Positions 49,401 through 63,900 of a DNA stretch of 64,000 nucleotides are shown one piece after another. This DNA comes from Oxyruncus cristatus. Taxonomy: Eukaryota > Chordata > Aves > Passeriformes > Cotingidae. A program made the position numbers and the translations under genes. Within the stretch, counting starts at the first letter, position 1. Each line of letters starts with the position of its first letter. Location: assembly GCA_013399855.1 (NCBI GenBank), contig VXAY01002189.1:1-64000 (forward strand), in the 5' to 3' direction. A model generated the notes under the pieces. That model was given only the letters and a program-made list of their open reading frames with translations, made no database searches and was not told where the DNA came from.

Positions 49401-52400
49401 ATGATCTTAAGAGGCAATAATAGACTGTATAATTTAGTCTGCCTTCTTGTATATACCAGACATTACATTCCATTTGTTAATCTTCCACTACATGAAATAA
49501 TTTGTTTAGCTACCGCATATTTTCCAGGAATGCAAATAGTTAGGTCCTATAGTAATCCCCCTTGAATGTATAAGGTCCTGGGTCTGGCTTCTTTAAATGC
49601 ATGCGACATCACATTTCAGTCAGTGGTTTCTGTCACACCTTTCTCTCTCAGATTGCAAATTCCTTCTTATATGCCTGTTGGCTTTCATTAAAATAAACAT
49701 GTGAATAGTTTCGATTTCTGAGGCCTTCCCTTGGACACTTGAACAGGTTTTATAGTCTATTACAACATCATCTAAACAGAAAGCATCTCATCAGAGAATG
49801 CACCATTCTAGCCCTGGGCAAAGTAGTGATCTATACAGAAGAAGAATCACTCCAAGGTACCATTCTCTCTGTATGTATAACCAAAGAACTCATTGCTCCT
49901 TTTTGCCAACCATCACGCTGAGAAGTCATGTTAAAGTACTGGTCTGCTATGACCCTGAATCCTTCTCAAGGCCCTCACTTTCCAGGAGACAAGCCCTTCT
50001 CCCCCTTGATAGGTGGGACTCACGTTCTTGATTACTGGATGAATGACCTCACACTTAGCTGGATTAAAATACACATTACTTGCATGGCTTAGCGTGTAGC
50101 TGATCCAAAGCACTTTATAAAAAAGTCCCTATCCTCCCTCTTTAACCAAGTATTTTTGTGTTATCTGCAAAATGTAGGAGTAATTTTGTATTTATATTCA
50201 GATCTTTAATAACTTTATTAATTTTAAGATCTCTATTGATCCATTAAGAGTATCATTAGAAGTAATCCACTTGATAACCCTGCAATGACACTTCCTTTTC
50301 ACATCAGTCTGCTGTCAAGGTATTAACTTTTATATGTACAGATTTTGTACAATCATCTCTTTTTCTTTTTTTCTTTAAAATCATAGTGCCTAAAACATTA
50401 AGTAAAATTGCAAGCCTCTAAAACTCTGTTACATCTTCATAGATACCTTCACAAGTAAACTCATTTCATTACTCAGGGTTCAGGTTTTTTTCTTTTTAAA
50501 TCAAGCTGTATTCATTCCTTTAATTTCTTGAGCAACCATATGATATATTTGTATTTTCATTATATTGTTTAGATGATGATGTCAATCTACAGCCCTTCAG
50601 ATCAGCTTTCCTACCCTTTTTTGGTAAATGGACACTTTAAAGTCCTCAATGCTTCCTGGAATTTCCCTCACATTGCAAGATTTAGGAAAAGCTAACAATA
50701 CGGAGCCAGAAAGCTCTTCAGCCAGTCTTTGGGACTCTTAAGTTTCCAGACCATTTTAATGTGTTTATTTCTGGCAAACAGTGTTTGATATTTTCCATAT
50801 TTACAAATTCATTAAAAGCACAGCACAAACTTTATGAAACATGAATGTGTTCTCCTCCCTCTTAACAAAATGCGTGAGTATTTAATGAAGCACTTTTGCC
50901 TCTGTGTATGAACAATTTTACTACCATCATCAAATCATGGCCCAATATTATTGCTAGGATTTATCTCATTAATGCATCACAACTTTATTCTGAAGAGGCT
51001 CTAATCACAGAGGAAAGACTCTCACACGAATTCTGAGGGGACAAAGTACAGCTGCTGTACCACAAGTACTGATGGCCTCATTACAGATATCATGGAGTAG
51101 CCAGGGAATAGGTCAGAAATGTTTTATCATGTTAGAGTTCAACATGTTCGGAAGGGATGTGAGTTGAGAAACCTCACTAAAAATGCACTGCACCTCTTCC
51201 TTTCCTCTCCAAAGATAAAGGCATGTGTCTAAACAAGTACTCTCAGCTTCCTCACCAGCCAGACTGATTTCAAGTATGACAGCTTGAAATCTCTGTAACC
51301 TGAAATCATGAAAACACCTAAAAATGAGAACATGAAGGCAAATTTATACCCTAGACTTACTGGTATAGTTTGTCTCAATAGACACAGAGCATTTTACTAA
51401 GAATGGAAAAAATGTCCTGTAAAAAGCTTCATACAGCACAGTAGGTGTTTAAACCTAGATGGCAGAAGTGATTTATCATTGCCCACAGGTGACAGGATTC
51501 TTTTTAAATATACCCCAGTCAGGCAAGGAAGAATAAAATGAGACATCACAAGCAACAGGATGAAAAGGAAAGGCTTACTTAGCTCTATTTTGTTAAAAAT
51601 ACGGAACGATTTTTAGGTTTTCTTTTTATTTAAAGTGGATGAAATTTTCTTTCCATGGAAACCTGTTTTTAGCACTACTCATCAGTAAAGAAGAGCCTTC
51701 TCTCAGCCTATGACATTTAAAAAGGAAACAAAAAGGGAAAAATAAAGCTCGTGTTACGGTAGTAGGTATCCACCTCCAGCAAGTTTTTCCAAGGCCTCTG
51801 AGAGGAAAACCCTTTCCATTATGTAGAAATAGCCTCAGTTAACTTTTCCACTCCTTTAACTGCCAGTTCGTAGCACATATCATCTCAAAGGTCTACCTTT
51901 ACGTCTACCTTTTACCAAACTGACCACATCTTTTCCTTGGAAAAGGCATTAAAAAAACCCCAACAACCAACACCAAACAACCAAAACATAAAAATATACT
52001 ACAAATCCTCCCGAGGATCCTAAAGTAACAAGTGTTCACTGTCAGCAAGTCCCAGTTTGTGGCAGATGGAGGAAGTATTTTCTCAAAACTTCAATCCTTG
52101 GGCAAGACAGTTACACATAGTGTTGTCTAACCCTAATGCTTTAGGAAATAATAATTGACATATTGGTGGTATTCTCTGTATACTATATAAGCCACAATAA
52201 TGTCATCCGCTTTGCAAAGATGAAATTATATAAAGACTGAAGGTTTGCCAGTTTACTTTCTTGGTTGGTGTTAATGGAATATAAAACTGGCTACCCAGAA
52301 GAGGGTACTGTAAGACTCAGAGCAACAGTCATAAAGGTTTGTTAATGTCTTTCCCTGAAAACCAAAAGAGGGGAAAATTGTCCCATTTTCAAACAAAATC

Positions 52401-54095
52401 AGGGTTACTCAATGCAAAAAGCCCACAAATCATTTCTCCCAAAACAAAGTCAAATCTTTCTTTGAAAGAAAAGAAAGCCTGCACACCCAGTTCATGAAAC
52501 CATGGCTTTGGAGGTGAAGCAAAGGTGAACACCACTGCAGCCCTGCAGTCCCAAACAACATTTGTGACACATGACACAACCAAAAAAGTTATGCACTTCA
52601 AAAGTGGTATTTGACACATCCTTCACTTGCTTTAATACTTGTTTTTAAAGCACTTGGTCAAAGCAAACATTTTCATATTCTCCAACTTGACAGGTAGAAA
52701 TTTACTGAACTCCTCAAATAATTACTCCTGCCACCATCAAATTCTCATTTTGATATCTCAGATGACAACTTTTAACCACAGTACTGTCACGCTCATACAG
52801 TGAGCTAAACAAGTAGTCAAAATCAGTTTTCTCTGAAAATCCCTGCCTAAATAGCACCTGCCCTGCCCATTTGCATTCTCTGCACACATGAGTGTGCAGC
52901 TTGACATGTAAATCAAACTAATGCCCTTCCAACTGACCATGCATATACCTATTATTTTATTCTTACATGAATGCAGATGCAGTTTGCATGCATAGTTTTA
53001 AAAAAATCTGTCCTTAGTCTGACCATTTCTTCACACTGAAGTATTCTGTAGTATTCTGAACTTTGACCCAGCCTTGAGCCATCAGAAGCAGCTATAAAAA
53101 GTTTACCAGTTCAAAACAGCCCCATTTTTCTTTCCATTTAGTAGAACTGTAACATATTCTGCTTCTCTTCTGTGTTTTACACAGTACGGTAACACAATTA
53201 CCCTTTCTTACAGAACATAAAGCAATCTAAAACTAGAGCTTCAGTCTCTGAACTGAAGTAAGTGTAAAATATACCCTCGCTTTCCTAAAATCACTTCTTT
53301 CTGTTAATACAACACAAATATCTGACTAGCCAGATAGCAAACAAAGTGCAATGCAGGAAGGAAATGTTTCTGGAAAGAGTATGAGTGGAGACAGTGAAAA
53401 GCAGGAAAAGCAAAACCATTTTCCTCAACCAACATGAAGAGCAGCCCCATAGCCCTCTGTGTGGAAACCTGCTGCAGAAGATCCAGGCACCATGCAGATC
53501 AGAAATAGGGCTACAGCCCAGGTACCTGGTCTGTGAATGGAACACAGATCATAAAAACTAATTTCAGCTGCATGAATAATGAATCAAATCCTTTTCATCT
53601 AGCCATAGGTTTCCTTAATCTTTCACCTGACCTTCTCGGCATAAGTAAGTGCATGTGGGGAAAAAGGAAATACACAAATGGGATTCTGCTTCTCCAAGAA
53701 GCAACACTGTTGATAATCACCTTGTTTTGCTTTTGTTGTAGTTATAAAGTATATCTGCTCCACCATCCTTCCCTCATAATACCTGAAGACTCTAACTCAG
53801 GCAAAATCCCCTTAGATTAGCATTTTGGTAGGCTTTCCAAGCTGCAAACAACTGAAAAGAGTACCAACTGGCACTTGAAGGAAAGCAGTACCTTGACATT
53901 CAGTCTGTGTGCCGTGAGCAATACAGCATGCCCTGGGAGTCATGATACTGCCAAACCACTCTGGTGGTGGACAGGTTTGTATTTCCAGATTCACCTTTTA
54001 GTCCAAGATGGATGTGTACTCCTTTTCATTAATGTCACAAGACAAGTCTCAATCTTGTTTAGAGTCAGTTTAAAGATATTTGTCTCTTTAACCAA
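46406..54095. other. Upstream ITGA9 intron without recognised gene
   Basis: Unique sequence with a G-rich tract at 47913-47941. The reading frames (for example 48550-48816 and 47994-48320) are short and without family features. No CR1 end or LTR is recognised. Confidence 0.65.
47913..47941 (+). other. G-quadruplex-capable G-run cluster
   Basis: Five runs of four or five guanines (47913-47916, 47918-47921, 47923-47926, 47929-47933, 47938-47941) are separated by loops of 1, 1, 2 and 4 bases. This satisfies the usual G4 pattern. It lies on the template strand relative to ITGA9, so the transcript would be C-rich here. Confidence 0.85.
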
Positions 54096-54773
54096 CTACT
54101 GGCACTTCACAATCTTAATTGGCCAATGCGGATTGAAAAACAAACAACCCAGCCCCCCAATCAAACAAACTAACAAAAAAACCAAAACAAAAAAACCACA
54201 AACCAAAACCAATAAATTACTTAAAAAAATGTACCAGAGACCCCATAAAAGCTCATTCACATCACTGCATGCCACTTCTCTTTTCCAGTCAGACCCACTG
54301 AAGCAGAGCTTCAAATCAGGACAGTGTGCTTGGCCTTGGGGCTTCACCTGACTTAGGTGAGGGATTTCCAAAGAGCATGTTCTCTGTGTGTACTGCCATC
54401 CATACTGCAATGCGCCCCTCACCAGGGCAGTGGGCTTCCCCAGAGGAGCTCCATTCGCTGAGGAAAATCCCTGTTTTGAGGACAGCCTGCCATCACGGGC
54501 AGAGGGACAACTTACCTGGGAATTATGCTTCAAGATGTCAATCCTTGTTTTCTTCATAGATTCTTTTCCTTTCAAAATACATACTTTATAATCTACAGTG
54601 TTCACCACCTCCTTCCCCCCACTCCAACAGAATAGGTGCTTACTGCAGCTGCTATTTAAAGATTGAAAGATTTTACCCTGCTGTGGTACCTTCATAGATC
54701 TTTCCCAAATCCCAACAGCATGGCAGCTCTCTGCCACTTTTAGAGGAAGACACACGCTGTCTCTTCCCACCAC
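54096..54773 (-). other. Long unexplained open reading frame (225 codons)
   Basis: This is the longest ATG-to-stop frame in the window, on the same strand as ITGA9 and inside its upstream intron. Residues 1-175 show no recognised domain. The C-terminal hydrophobic run (about residues 184-215, VLVCGFFVLVFLLVCLIGG) comes entirely from an A/C-rich low-complexity tract at 54130-54225 read in antisense, so it should not be taken as a real membrane helix. No splice sites, promoter or homologue are recognised. A chance frame, or a fragment of an old element, is more likely than a gene. Confidence 0.15.
54130..54225. repeat. A/C-rich low-complexity tract
   Basis: Runs such as AACAAACAAC, CAAACAAACTAAC and AACCAAAACAAAAAAACC. 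Similar in character to 31085-31165. Confidence 0.8.
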
Positions 54774-57700
54774 ACTATCTCTGGGGCATCCTCATCATGT
54801 GATGTCAGCCCCTACCTACAGCCTGTCACAAAACAGACATTTTTCAGGCTCTGATTGTAAAAGCCCTTCCCTTGAAAGCACTCAAGGATCTTTTAGACCT
54901 TTATTTTATTAGTATGAGCTTACTACTAAGGATTTTTATTTTTCAGACTTTTTAAATACACTCCTTGTAGAAGACTACTTTTGTCTTCAGTAGCTGCATT
55001 TACATGTCATGTTGAATGCAAACTGTGTAGATAGTAAAAAGATGAAAAAATAAAACAGCTCAAAGTGTGCCCAAACCCAAGGACAAATAGAGAAAGTCCT
55101 ATTTCCTCTACTTCTCACAGCCACACCACATGGAAAACTTCATTCCCCAAACAGCAGCCTACCATAAAGGTATGATAGTTTGAAAAAAAGGTGCTAAAAT
55201 TGAAATCCTTTTGCAGCTGTAATTACAGCAGTTGCTGTGAGGCCAAAGCTGTAATTTTTGCAAGCCAAACTAAAGCGAAAGGACCAAAAGTACTGCAATT
55301 GTTTTGGAAAGCTACGAGGGAGGTTTTCTTTCCTTTCCTGCTGTTTAATCAAAGTAGTGAAGACTGAGGTCAAGAAGAGACATGAAGGCTGTACTACTGT
55401 TCTCTACTGGGATCCAAGCTTCTCTGTACTTTTGCAATATAATGCAATTACAGGATATTCATAAATATCCTAATTACCCAAAAAAGGGGGGAAAAAAGGA
55501 AGTCCCAATCCTGCAATAGGCTCCATAATGGCTTAAATTCCTATGGCCACAGAGTAACTAATAATTTACAGACAGTAGTTGAGAAGAGTGTTGCAAGCTA
55601 ATGAAAAAGAGAAAAAGCAGATGCAAGAACTCAATTCAAGTCATTCTAGCAAAGCACAGTTATAATGTGGTGTCCCCACAGAAAAAGGCATGCTGCAGTA
55701 CGCACACAACCAACCTGAACCTCCCAGATCTCCACCACGGTCTACAAAAACCCAGCAACCCAGCAAAAGTCAAATCTTTGGACTGGAAAACAGGTTTTGC
55801 TTTGTTTGGCTATAGGATTTACATTGATCTGCTTTCACCAAGATTTCATTGTTGATTTTCAGCACACTAAATAGAGCCCAAAGAAAATTTCTAAGAATCA
55901 CTTAATATGGTTTCAGTCCTTCTTAGGGTGAGGGATATACTATCAACCCAAGAATCTCTGCTTTAAACATTTTATCCATGTGTGTACTCCCCAGTTGCAA
56001 AAAGGACATGTTTCAGCTCCCATACTGTAAGTACCATACGCATAAGCAGACAATTCAGGCAAGGGCTTAGTTGCATGCTGCTGTTTGCAGCTAAAGCAAG
56101 CAGCATTGACTATTTGCCCAGAATTCAGCACTGCTGAAAAATCAGGTACTATTTTAAATTTGAACAGCACTGGCTCCGCTCATGAGCTCTGAAGATTACC
56201 AGTTCTCAAAATGGCAATTATATGGAAATATTAAATGTGATCATACTTGCAGATTTTAAATGTACCACTTATTTGTTTTTCATGTTGGTTAAAGGTTTTG
56301 TGTTTTAGATTTTTTTCAAACTATACAAATATTCTATAAAAAGAGAATATGTTTGATTTTTACTATATTTGAGCTAAATTGCTGGTTTAGTCAACAAATA
56401 AACCTTTGTAAAAATATCCATAGTATATCACTTCATACCATGGCCAAGCATCCATTTTAAAAAAGCAGCAAAGTACCTGTAATTATTTTGTTCCCCACTT
56501 ACAAGAGAATAATCAATTTGGTCACGATCTTTGAGATATTACTGAAAAAAATGGTTAACCTGTTCTAAACTACTGAATTATCAGCCAGCTTCTTAAATAC
56601 AATGTCTATATTCCTTTCTTCCATAGCTCCTCATTTCCCAATATAAATCTATTTTCTTTGACATAAAAGGTTACTGCAGATTATGGTTGTAACTACAGAT
56701 ATGCAGGACTCCTTCTCTTTCTCCTGTGACAGAAAGATAAATGTTGTTATATTCAAGGTTCAGAAAATCTTCTGCAAAACTGAAGGAGAAAAATTGCAAG
56801 TTCTTTCAATGATAAAAAACCCTCTCAAAACTCTTTCTGACTCTGTAAGGAAAAGATTGAAAGTATTTTAAAAATTTGCAAAAATTAATTCTAGAAGTAA
56901 TTAATTCTGAATCTGAGGAGAAAAAAGTGGAAAGAAAAATGAGGGAATGATTCATAACCATTTCCTGGGGAAATTATTATCCCAAATAGAAAAAGACTTT
57001 GAGAATAAGGTGATAGAAAAAAACACCAATCATAGCTGGAAGACAAAAAGCAAGCCTTTTGTTCTAGACTGTTTCTTCCCACATAAGTATACAAAAAGAA
57101 AAAAATATCCCTTATAATGTTGTAATATGAAATCTCTGAAGCTTGAAAAACTGATTTTTTTCTGATCTTCAAACTTCTCGGTATTTCTGTAACTTTATAA
57201 AAACCCTATCCTGTACATAGTGTATTTTCTCAAGGCCATGTTAATGTCTGATGTAACTTATTCTTGCCTGGAAACTCCAGCCACTCCTTATTCCCTGTAC
57301 TTTTTAGGCATAATGCCTTAACTTTCCTACATTACAATTTTCCTCTCACTTACAAACATCATTCACCACAGGGAGTATGACTTGACTTAACTTCCATTTC
57401 TGATAAGCATAGAAAAAATTCTAACCCAAAGATAAATGTTACAATGAATAAACATATTTCAGGAGTTGTAGAAATTCACAACAGAATTCACAGGAAAAGC
57501 ATTAGTGCTTATTGGCAGTACAACTTGCAGTTGTTTAGATTTTACATAGCTTTACTGTGAAATTTCTCCTTCCAGGGGTCTGAACTATGAGAAAATGCAT
57601 ATTTCAATTACAGCAATTCATTCTCATCTCAAACCAAGCCCATTTTTACCCAAACTAAGTTGAAGTGTCTTTACAACTCTTCATTGTGCAAATTCATTTA

Positions 57701-60700
57701 CATAGAATAATCCCACTATTACCATAATGTTCCTGTTATTTTAAGTCATATCAATATCTGCCTCACATGTTTCACTATTCTTGTGCCCAAAAGCAGCAAC
57801 TGCCATGCAATCCATCTTACAGAACAAAGTAAGAAAAAACACATTTTCTTTTAGTTTGTGCCAAAATGACCATGATGGGAGACTAGTTTCATTTTTTGTA
57901 AGCCACAATGATTGCCAGCAAAGCTTGTCTTTAAGACACGATGTTTGTTTTCCCGCTGAAAAGTCATCCCAACATTGAATACTCATCGGTCCAAACAACA
58001 AAAACTGCTCCCAAAGTCATCAGACAGACAGGACACACAAAGGGCTTGCATTTGGAATGGTTTTGGTATTCCTCTAGGGCTGGCAAAGAAAGACTGTTTC
58101 AGTAATGGTGTAGGGTCAGATGTTGCTTACAAATACTATATATATATATATATAACTGGTCTTGTTACAAAAAACACTCTGTGACAAAGTACAAATTACA
58201 GTGCGTTACGTTCTCTTCAACCTGTTAAGATGAAACCCTGAAGAGCAACATCATAATGAAGAAACTTCTTCCTCTTTGGCATGGTATTCATAAGAAGTGG
58301 TCCCCTCTTTATACTTTAAAGACAACAGTCTTTCAAACTATTCCAAGAAATGCCTTTCAGAAGAATCACATTTCACATGAAGAAAAACCACAGGAAGATT
58401 TAAACCTCTGTTCTTTTCCTTAAATTACCTTAAAAAAACAGAGTTCATTTGCAAATTGAATGTGTAGACCAAAAAATAAAAAATATGCACATGGAAAGGC
58501 AGATTTTTAAAGTGAGAAAATAGAGTTCCTTAAATGTGCAGATAAGGCAAAGAACACTCAGAATAAAACTAACGGGAATAATCATCAGGATTTGGAAAAG
58601 ACCATTATCTAACTATCTGTATTACAACTCAAGAGTATAACTGTGCAGTAGTAGCTAAACTGGCTTTACACTGAGTTGCTGGTAACTATGTAACTGTAAC
58701 TATGCAGTTTTTCAATTTGAGGGACTCCTGGATGTTTCTGAGTGGAAAAGAACTGCCTGCAAAGCCAGCAAAAGGATTCACGTGTTTATATTTCCCTAAT
58801 TTTTTAGTTTTCCAAGCACAGTCTTGGGTACAGTCTTGGCCACTGCCAGCTTCTGGAAGGGATACAAAAATCTTGATTTATTGACTTTAAGTATCATATC
58901 TCTTTAAACCCACCCCAACAAAGACACACTGTGCTATGGGGACATGCCTGCATCAGCACTCTCTCAGCTACTATCTTTCCACTCTAAAATTATCAATGGG
59001 TCACTGCACTCTTCTGCCCTGAAAGCCACAAAATCCACAGACCCAAAACTTCCCAGGGACTCATTTCCTGTCCAAGGATAAATGGTGGTATCTATACTTT
59101 ATTAATCATTAATCTCTGCCAAGTCTGTAGGGACTGGCCACTACCTATATGTCCCCTGAGGGTTATTAAACCAGCTGGAGGTTTAAATTAACTCCAAATG
59201 CAGCCCCATGGACAGGGATGGCTTTCAGAAACTGTGCAGCAGAGGGGCTTCAAGTGTCGTAACAATATATAAAGGGGACCCTCTTGCCCAGTGCTACCAG
59301 GGCTCTCTTGGGGACAAGGCAGTGTCTCCCTTCTGGGTGTAGCTTTACGCCAGGATGAGGGCTGATCACAACTGCTTGTGGAAAAATGAGTTCGCTAAAA
59401 TGGAAAAAAGGCTTTCACATGTGATCTGGAGTAGCTCCACAGAGCCTTCCCTGAATGGAAAAACACACCTTGGGAAAATGCTGCTGCTTAAACCAGCAGC
59501 CTCACTGACAGTATTATAAATAAAGCCCCCAAACACAGCTGGGCATGGAAAACGAGTTCTCCTAAGAGGGGTAGAGGGTTTTTCTACACTGTTGGAAGAG
59601 AGGATGGAGGCAAAATCAGTGTGGGTTGCCATAGGCCTTCATGTTTCTACATGGACCCAGATGGGCACCCTCACAGGACGCTAGGATACATGCCTTCACA
59701 AACCTGCCAAATCTTAACCAACCCCCCGCACTGATAAGCACATCTCTTTAAATTCTCCACCCCTGAGGCTGGCACACACTGTGGCTGCATGTGCTTTGGG
59801 GCCAGGTGGGACAACCTGCTGTGCCAGTGTGGCATCAGGTTTTGGCTGCAAGAAGTACATGCTGTTTCTGCTGCTTCCCCCTCCTCACTCCAATTAACTG
59901 CAAGGGCACACCAACAAAATTGGTTCCCCAGGGCTTCCACAGTTGTCTGAGCTAATACTGGGGAACCGTAACACGGTTTTAGGGGAGTTTGACAGAGAAA
60001 AGGAGATGCCAGAGCGCCTGCTAACACTGTTCCCTTGTGAAATACCCCACAGACTGCCATCATGGCTCCTCTGGGGCTAAGTCACAACCAGAAATACTAT
60101 AATGTGGTTTTTTAGCTTGATATCTAATTTTAAAAAACAAGGCACATCAGAATGAGACTGGATCTTTGAAAGAGGTATTTTAAAGAAAAATCACCAACAG
60201 AAGAAGAACTGAAACAAAAACAAGTTTCCAAATACAAAAGGTATCACACATGAAATAGAAATATCTTTCTCTATCAAAACATAGCAAAATCTTTTAACTG
60301 GAGACAGCCTACATCAAGAAGAAATGCAGCAACAGGAAGCTTTCAAATTTAGGTGAAACATTTCACTACATCCTCTACTTGACTGGTTTTGCCTTCAAAC
60401 CTATACTCCGATATCTTCAGAAGTCAAGTAAAGAACAGGAAAACTAAGAAGAAAGGTCAAAAATCACTTCTCAAGCGATTTATACATTTCTGAATGTTAC
60501 ACAGCCTCTTGGTCACATCTAAACTGCTCAGACACACATGCTAAACAGAAAACTCCCACAACAAAGAAATTCCACTACATCCAATTAACAAACTTTTCAT
60601 CTAAATAAATATAAATGATTCTCACACAGATTACTTCCAATGTACCTAATTTTGGGGACCTTGGTGCTCAGGTGCAGCTTGCATAAGGTGCAGTGCAGCC

Positions 60701-60779
60701 AAGCTCATCCTGTGCACTGCCTGAGTTGGCCCTATTGCTCCATTTGGACTTTACCTGAAAAGGAGGCAAAGTTACAGAG
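54774..60779. other. Upstream ITGA9 intron without recognised gene
   Basis: Unique AT-rich sequence, becoming GC-richer at about 59160-60070. A 130-codon minus-strand frame at 59671-60063 has no recognised family, splice site or promoter. A short TA repeat lies at 58137-58154. Confidence 0.6.
58137..58154. repeat. (TA)n microsatellite
   Basis: About nine TA units. Confidence 0.9.
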
Positions 60780-60920
60780 TTTTAATCCCAGGATGTTGAC
60801 ACCTACTTCCTTGGTGGTTTTGAGCAAATTATTTTGTCTCACTACTTCACTTTCTGATCTGTAAAACAGATATAATGCTCTTCAGCTATCTTAAAGGAAC
60901 TTCCTGTGACTGATTAATTG
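60780..60920 (+). repeat. MIR-like SINE tail remnant
   Basis: The order GAGCAAATTATTTTGTCTC, ACTTCACTTTCTGATCTGTA, AAACAGATATAATGCTCTTC matches the 3' half of MIR/CORE-SINE elements: GGGCAAGTTA, CTCAGTTTCCTCATCTGTAAA, GGATAAT. Such relics are old and shared by amniotes. The tRNA-related head is not recognised upstream. Confidence 0.55.
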
Positions 60921-63900
60921 TCTGCAAGACACCCTGAAGTAAAAATACTTAACAAATGAAAGTAGAACATTTTTCAACCTAAATTCCTATGGCCATCCTG
61001 TTTATTAACAAGAGGAAAACATTTGAGCTAAAAAAAAGGCACAAGACTATTGCTTCCCATAAGGCTCACAGAAATACTAAATTGTCTCCAGGGTAATCGC
61101 ATATCACTTAACTCATAGCACACAAAAACCCCTACAAAATCACACTCAGAACAAACTGCGCTAATAGAAACAAAGCATTTGGGTGAATAACCCACAATCC
61201 CACTGTGTATTCAGTACCACATGCTTCAGAGGCAACATCTCACTAACAGAAAGATGGTCCTGCTCTTGAGCTGAAGCCAAGCCCCTGTAGCACCAACTGC
61301 ACGGTCATCAGTGCAGCTGACTTACTGGAACCCAGGTGCAGGCTGTTTCACGAGGTGGGAAAAAGGATGTGAGGGTTTTTTCCCCCTGTGCAATGTGTTG
61401 TCATTCCACAGAAATCCTGTGGAGGATGGGAGGAGGTTAATTTGGACATATTCATGATTTACAGCTATTTACAGAGCTTGTGCTGCACTGGAGAATTTTG
61501 TCTTGCAAGATTTCCGTGACCAAGAGTTTTCAGAACCACTGCAGCTACCATTATAAAGAAACCAGAAAGTGTGATGTTGCTGCTCTCAGATTCAGCTGCA
61601 TAATGGGTGATGCAATGCTGGCACAAGATATGAGCACTAATACAGAGCCCTGAGATAAAAAGCAGCAAGAAAACTAGACTGGTTACCAAATAAGGCAAAC
61701 AGTTTTAAAATTAGAGTTGCAACGGGACATTAGATCAGAAAGAAACATGGGACTTTCACCAGATGTTTAGCACTGTTGCTAACTTGAGTGGAAACAGCAC
61801 ACCTACAGGATGGGGTGCAGGGTTTCAGATGGTTTGGGGTTTTTTTTTAATACCATAAAAACCCAGAAAACATTTCAGATTAAAAAGGCACAGACAGGAA
61901 AGATTATAGGTTTCATGAGAAATTAATCTCTGATTCTTCTGCCCTTGATACCAATTTGTCACCAGAATCCAGTCAACAGAAATTTTTAAGAAATACAATA
62001 GCTATCAACATTCTTTTTTTTTTTTTTGTCCAAAAAAACCCCTAAAATAATTATTTTAATTGCATTAAATATGTGCCATGCTACAAGTCATTCAACTCCT
62101 ACTGACTTCTCCAGTTTCTTTCAGCTAAACACGAATGATGTTCAGTGGTTGGAAGCATGGTAGCAGTAGTTAGATTTGTCACAGTGCAACCTAAAGTCAC
62201 ATGAAAATCAAGGAGCTTAAGTGAGCTCTGTGAACCCTCTATAGTAAAACAGAAACAACTGAATGTTGCAAACTGGTTGCCATGACTGGGGATTATGGAC
62301 TATTCAGTTTTGTAATGTTTGACTCTTGCTGCAGCACTTTTCATTTTGCCAGTTCACGTTGTGTTCTGAGATACAAAACCCGTGCTTCAACTGAACCTCA
62401 GGAGAGACAGTGGCTTCATATTGCATTTGCATCCTGCAGAGACTGACCTTAGTCTCAGGAAAAAAGTGTACACGCATGTAAGTTCAGTCACTCAATGCCG
62501 TGACAGGACTGCATACTCCTTGCACTACTGTTTAAATTTAAAAATAAAAACAAACAAACAAATCCAAAACAAACAAAAGGCATGAGAGAAGAAAGAAAGT
62601 AATTATATATTATCTCCAGAATTAGCAAATGAAAAATTGCTTGTTTCATTTTAGAATACATCCAGAAGCCTGTTCCATCAACCCCTCATCTGGAAACTTG
62701 GTCTTTTAACCAAAAACTTGACATTTTTAAATTCTTGGCAAAAAGAAGACTCTACCTCCTTATTATATCCAACTTTCAGTAAATCAAAGTATTATTAGCT
62801 AGATGCTGTTTGCTTTGGACTGCAAACAACAAGATCTATCCCAAGCGTCAGAGGAAGTGTAGAAGTAGCAACATAAAAGGTACTATTGTCACTGCTCAGT
62901 AACCTTGCTATCTCCAGGCATCACCTTGTTTACCAAGCTGGTCAAATCAGTACTAAACATCAAACTACTGGACCTTCATCTAAAAAACATGTTGATACTT
63001 AGTTATCAAAGCAAATGGATGAAAATACATCATGTAACGCAGCATGTGGAATCCCAGGACAGCAGCAATGAGACTGGACACCTACAATGTCAATTTGAAC
63101 GCAAAACAAGTTCAATGCACATTTCTTGATTATAGTACATTTTCTTGACTATATTTACATTTTTCTTTTTTTATGTGGTCTTAATGAATTTCATAAGAAG
63201 CAGTGAACACTAACCAGTAGCAGCCTAAAATCAACCTACTGCATCTTCACATCAAATTGGGACTTTTCTAGGAGCAGAGTCATTAAGGGAGTACATCTTC
63301 ATCTTTCCTTTTGTTTGTTTCCACTGAAAAGAACCAAGGCACCAAGACCACTGTAGGACTTCATTAGCAAATCAAAATATATAGTGGCGAAACCCCAGGA
63401 GTATGATCTATTTCGATTGCAAAGTTTCCCCACTTGACAATTTTTGGAAGGCTTTAACCATCCATGTTCTTTTGTGTAAAAGAGGGACTGAGTCATCCCA
63501 TGTAGGAGTAACTATAAATACCTAACCCCAAGACTTCAGCACAAAAGCTGCTGCACTTGATATACAGTATACTGGAGACACACGAACACTGGAAAAGAGT
63601 ACAGCATGCCCTTTTTAGGAATGAACATCTGTTAAACTGGCTGAAAAGCAGCTGGCGTGACCTCCTGGCCCCTAAATAATGTCAACTCATCGGTGTTACT
63701 TCTTTTTAGCAGTGTTGCAAGATTTCCCCACAGTTTGAGGGGGGAAAAAGTGTTTGGAATGGAAAAGCAAGCTGCCGCCAAAGGATTTGTTCAGCCACTA
63801 AAACTTAATTCCTTTCAGTAAAACACAGTCATTACGTTATCTCATAACAATGCACATATCTGGTTCTCTTTATCCTGACATTGTATTCTGCAGTTCATCT

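Noticed and set aside
58585..58625. GGATTTGGAAAAGACCATTAT as a possible CR1 end
   Set aside because: Too short, and lacks the AGAATCACAG block and downstream CR1 sequence.
59671..60063. 130-codon minus-strand frame in a GC-richer stretch
   Set aside because: No family features or splice sites. The local GC rise by itself makes longer frames more likely.
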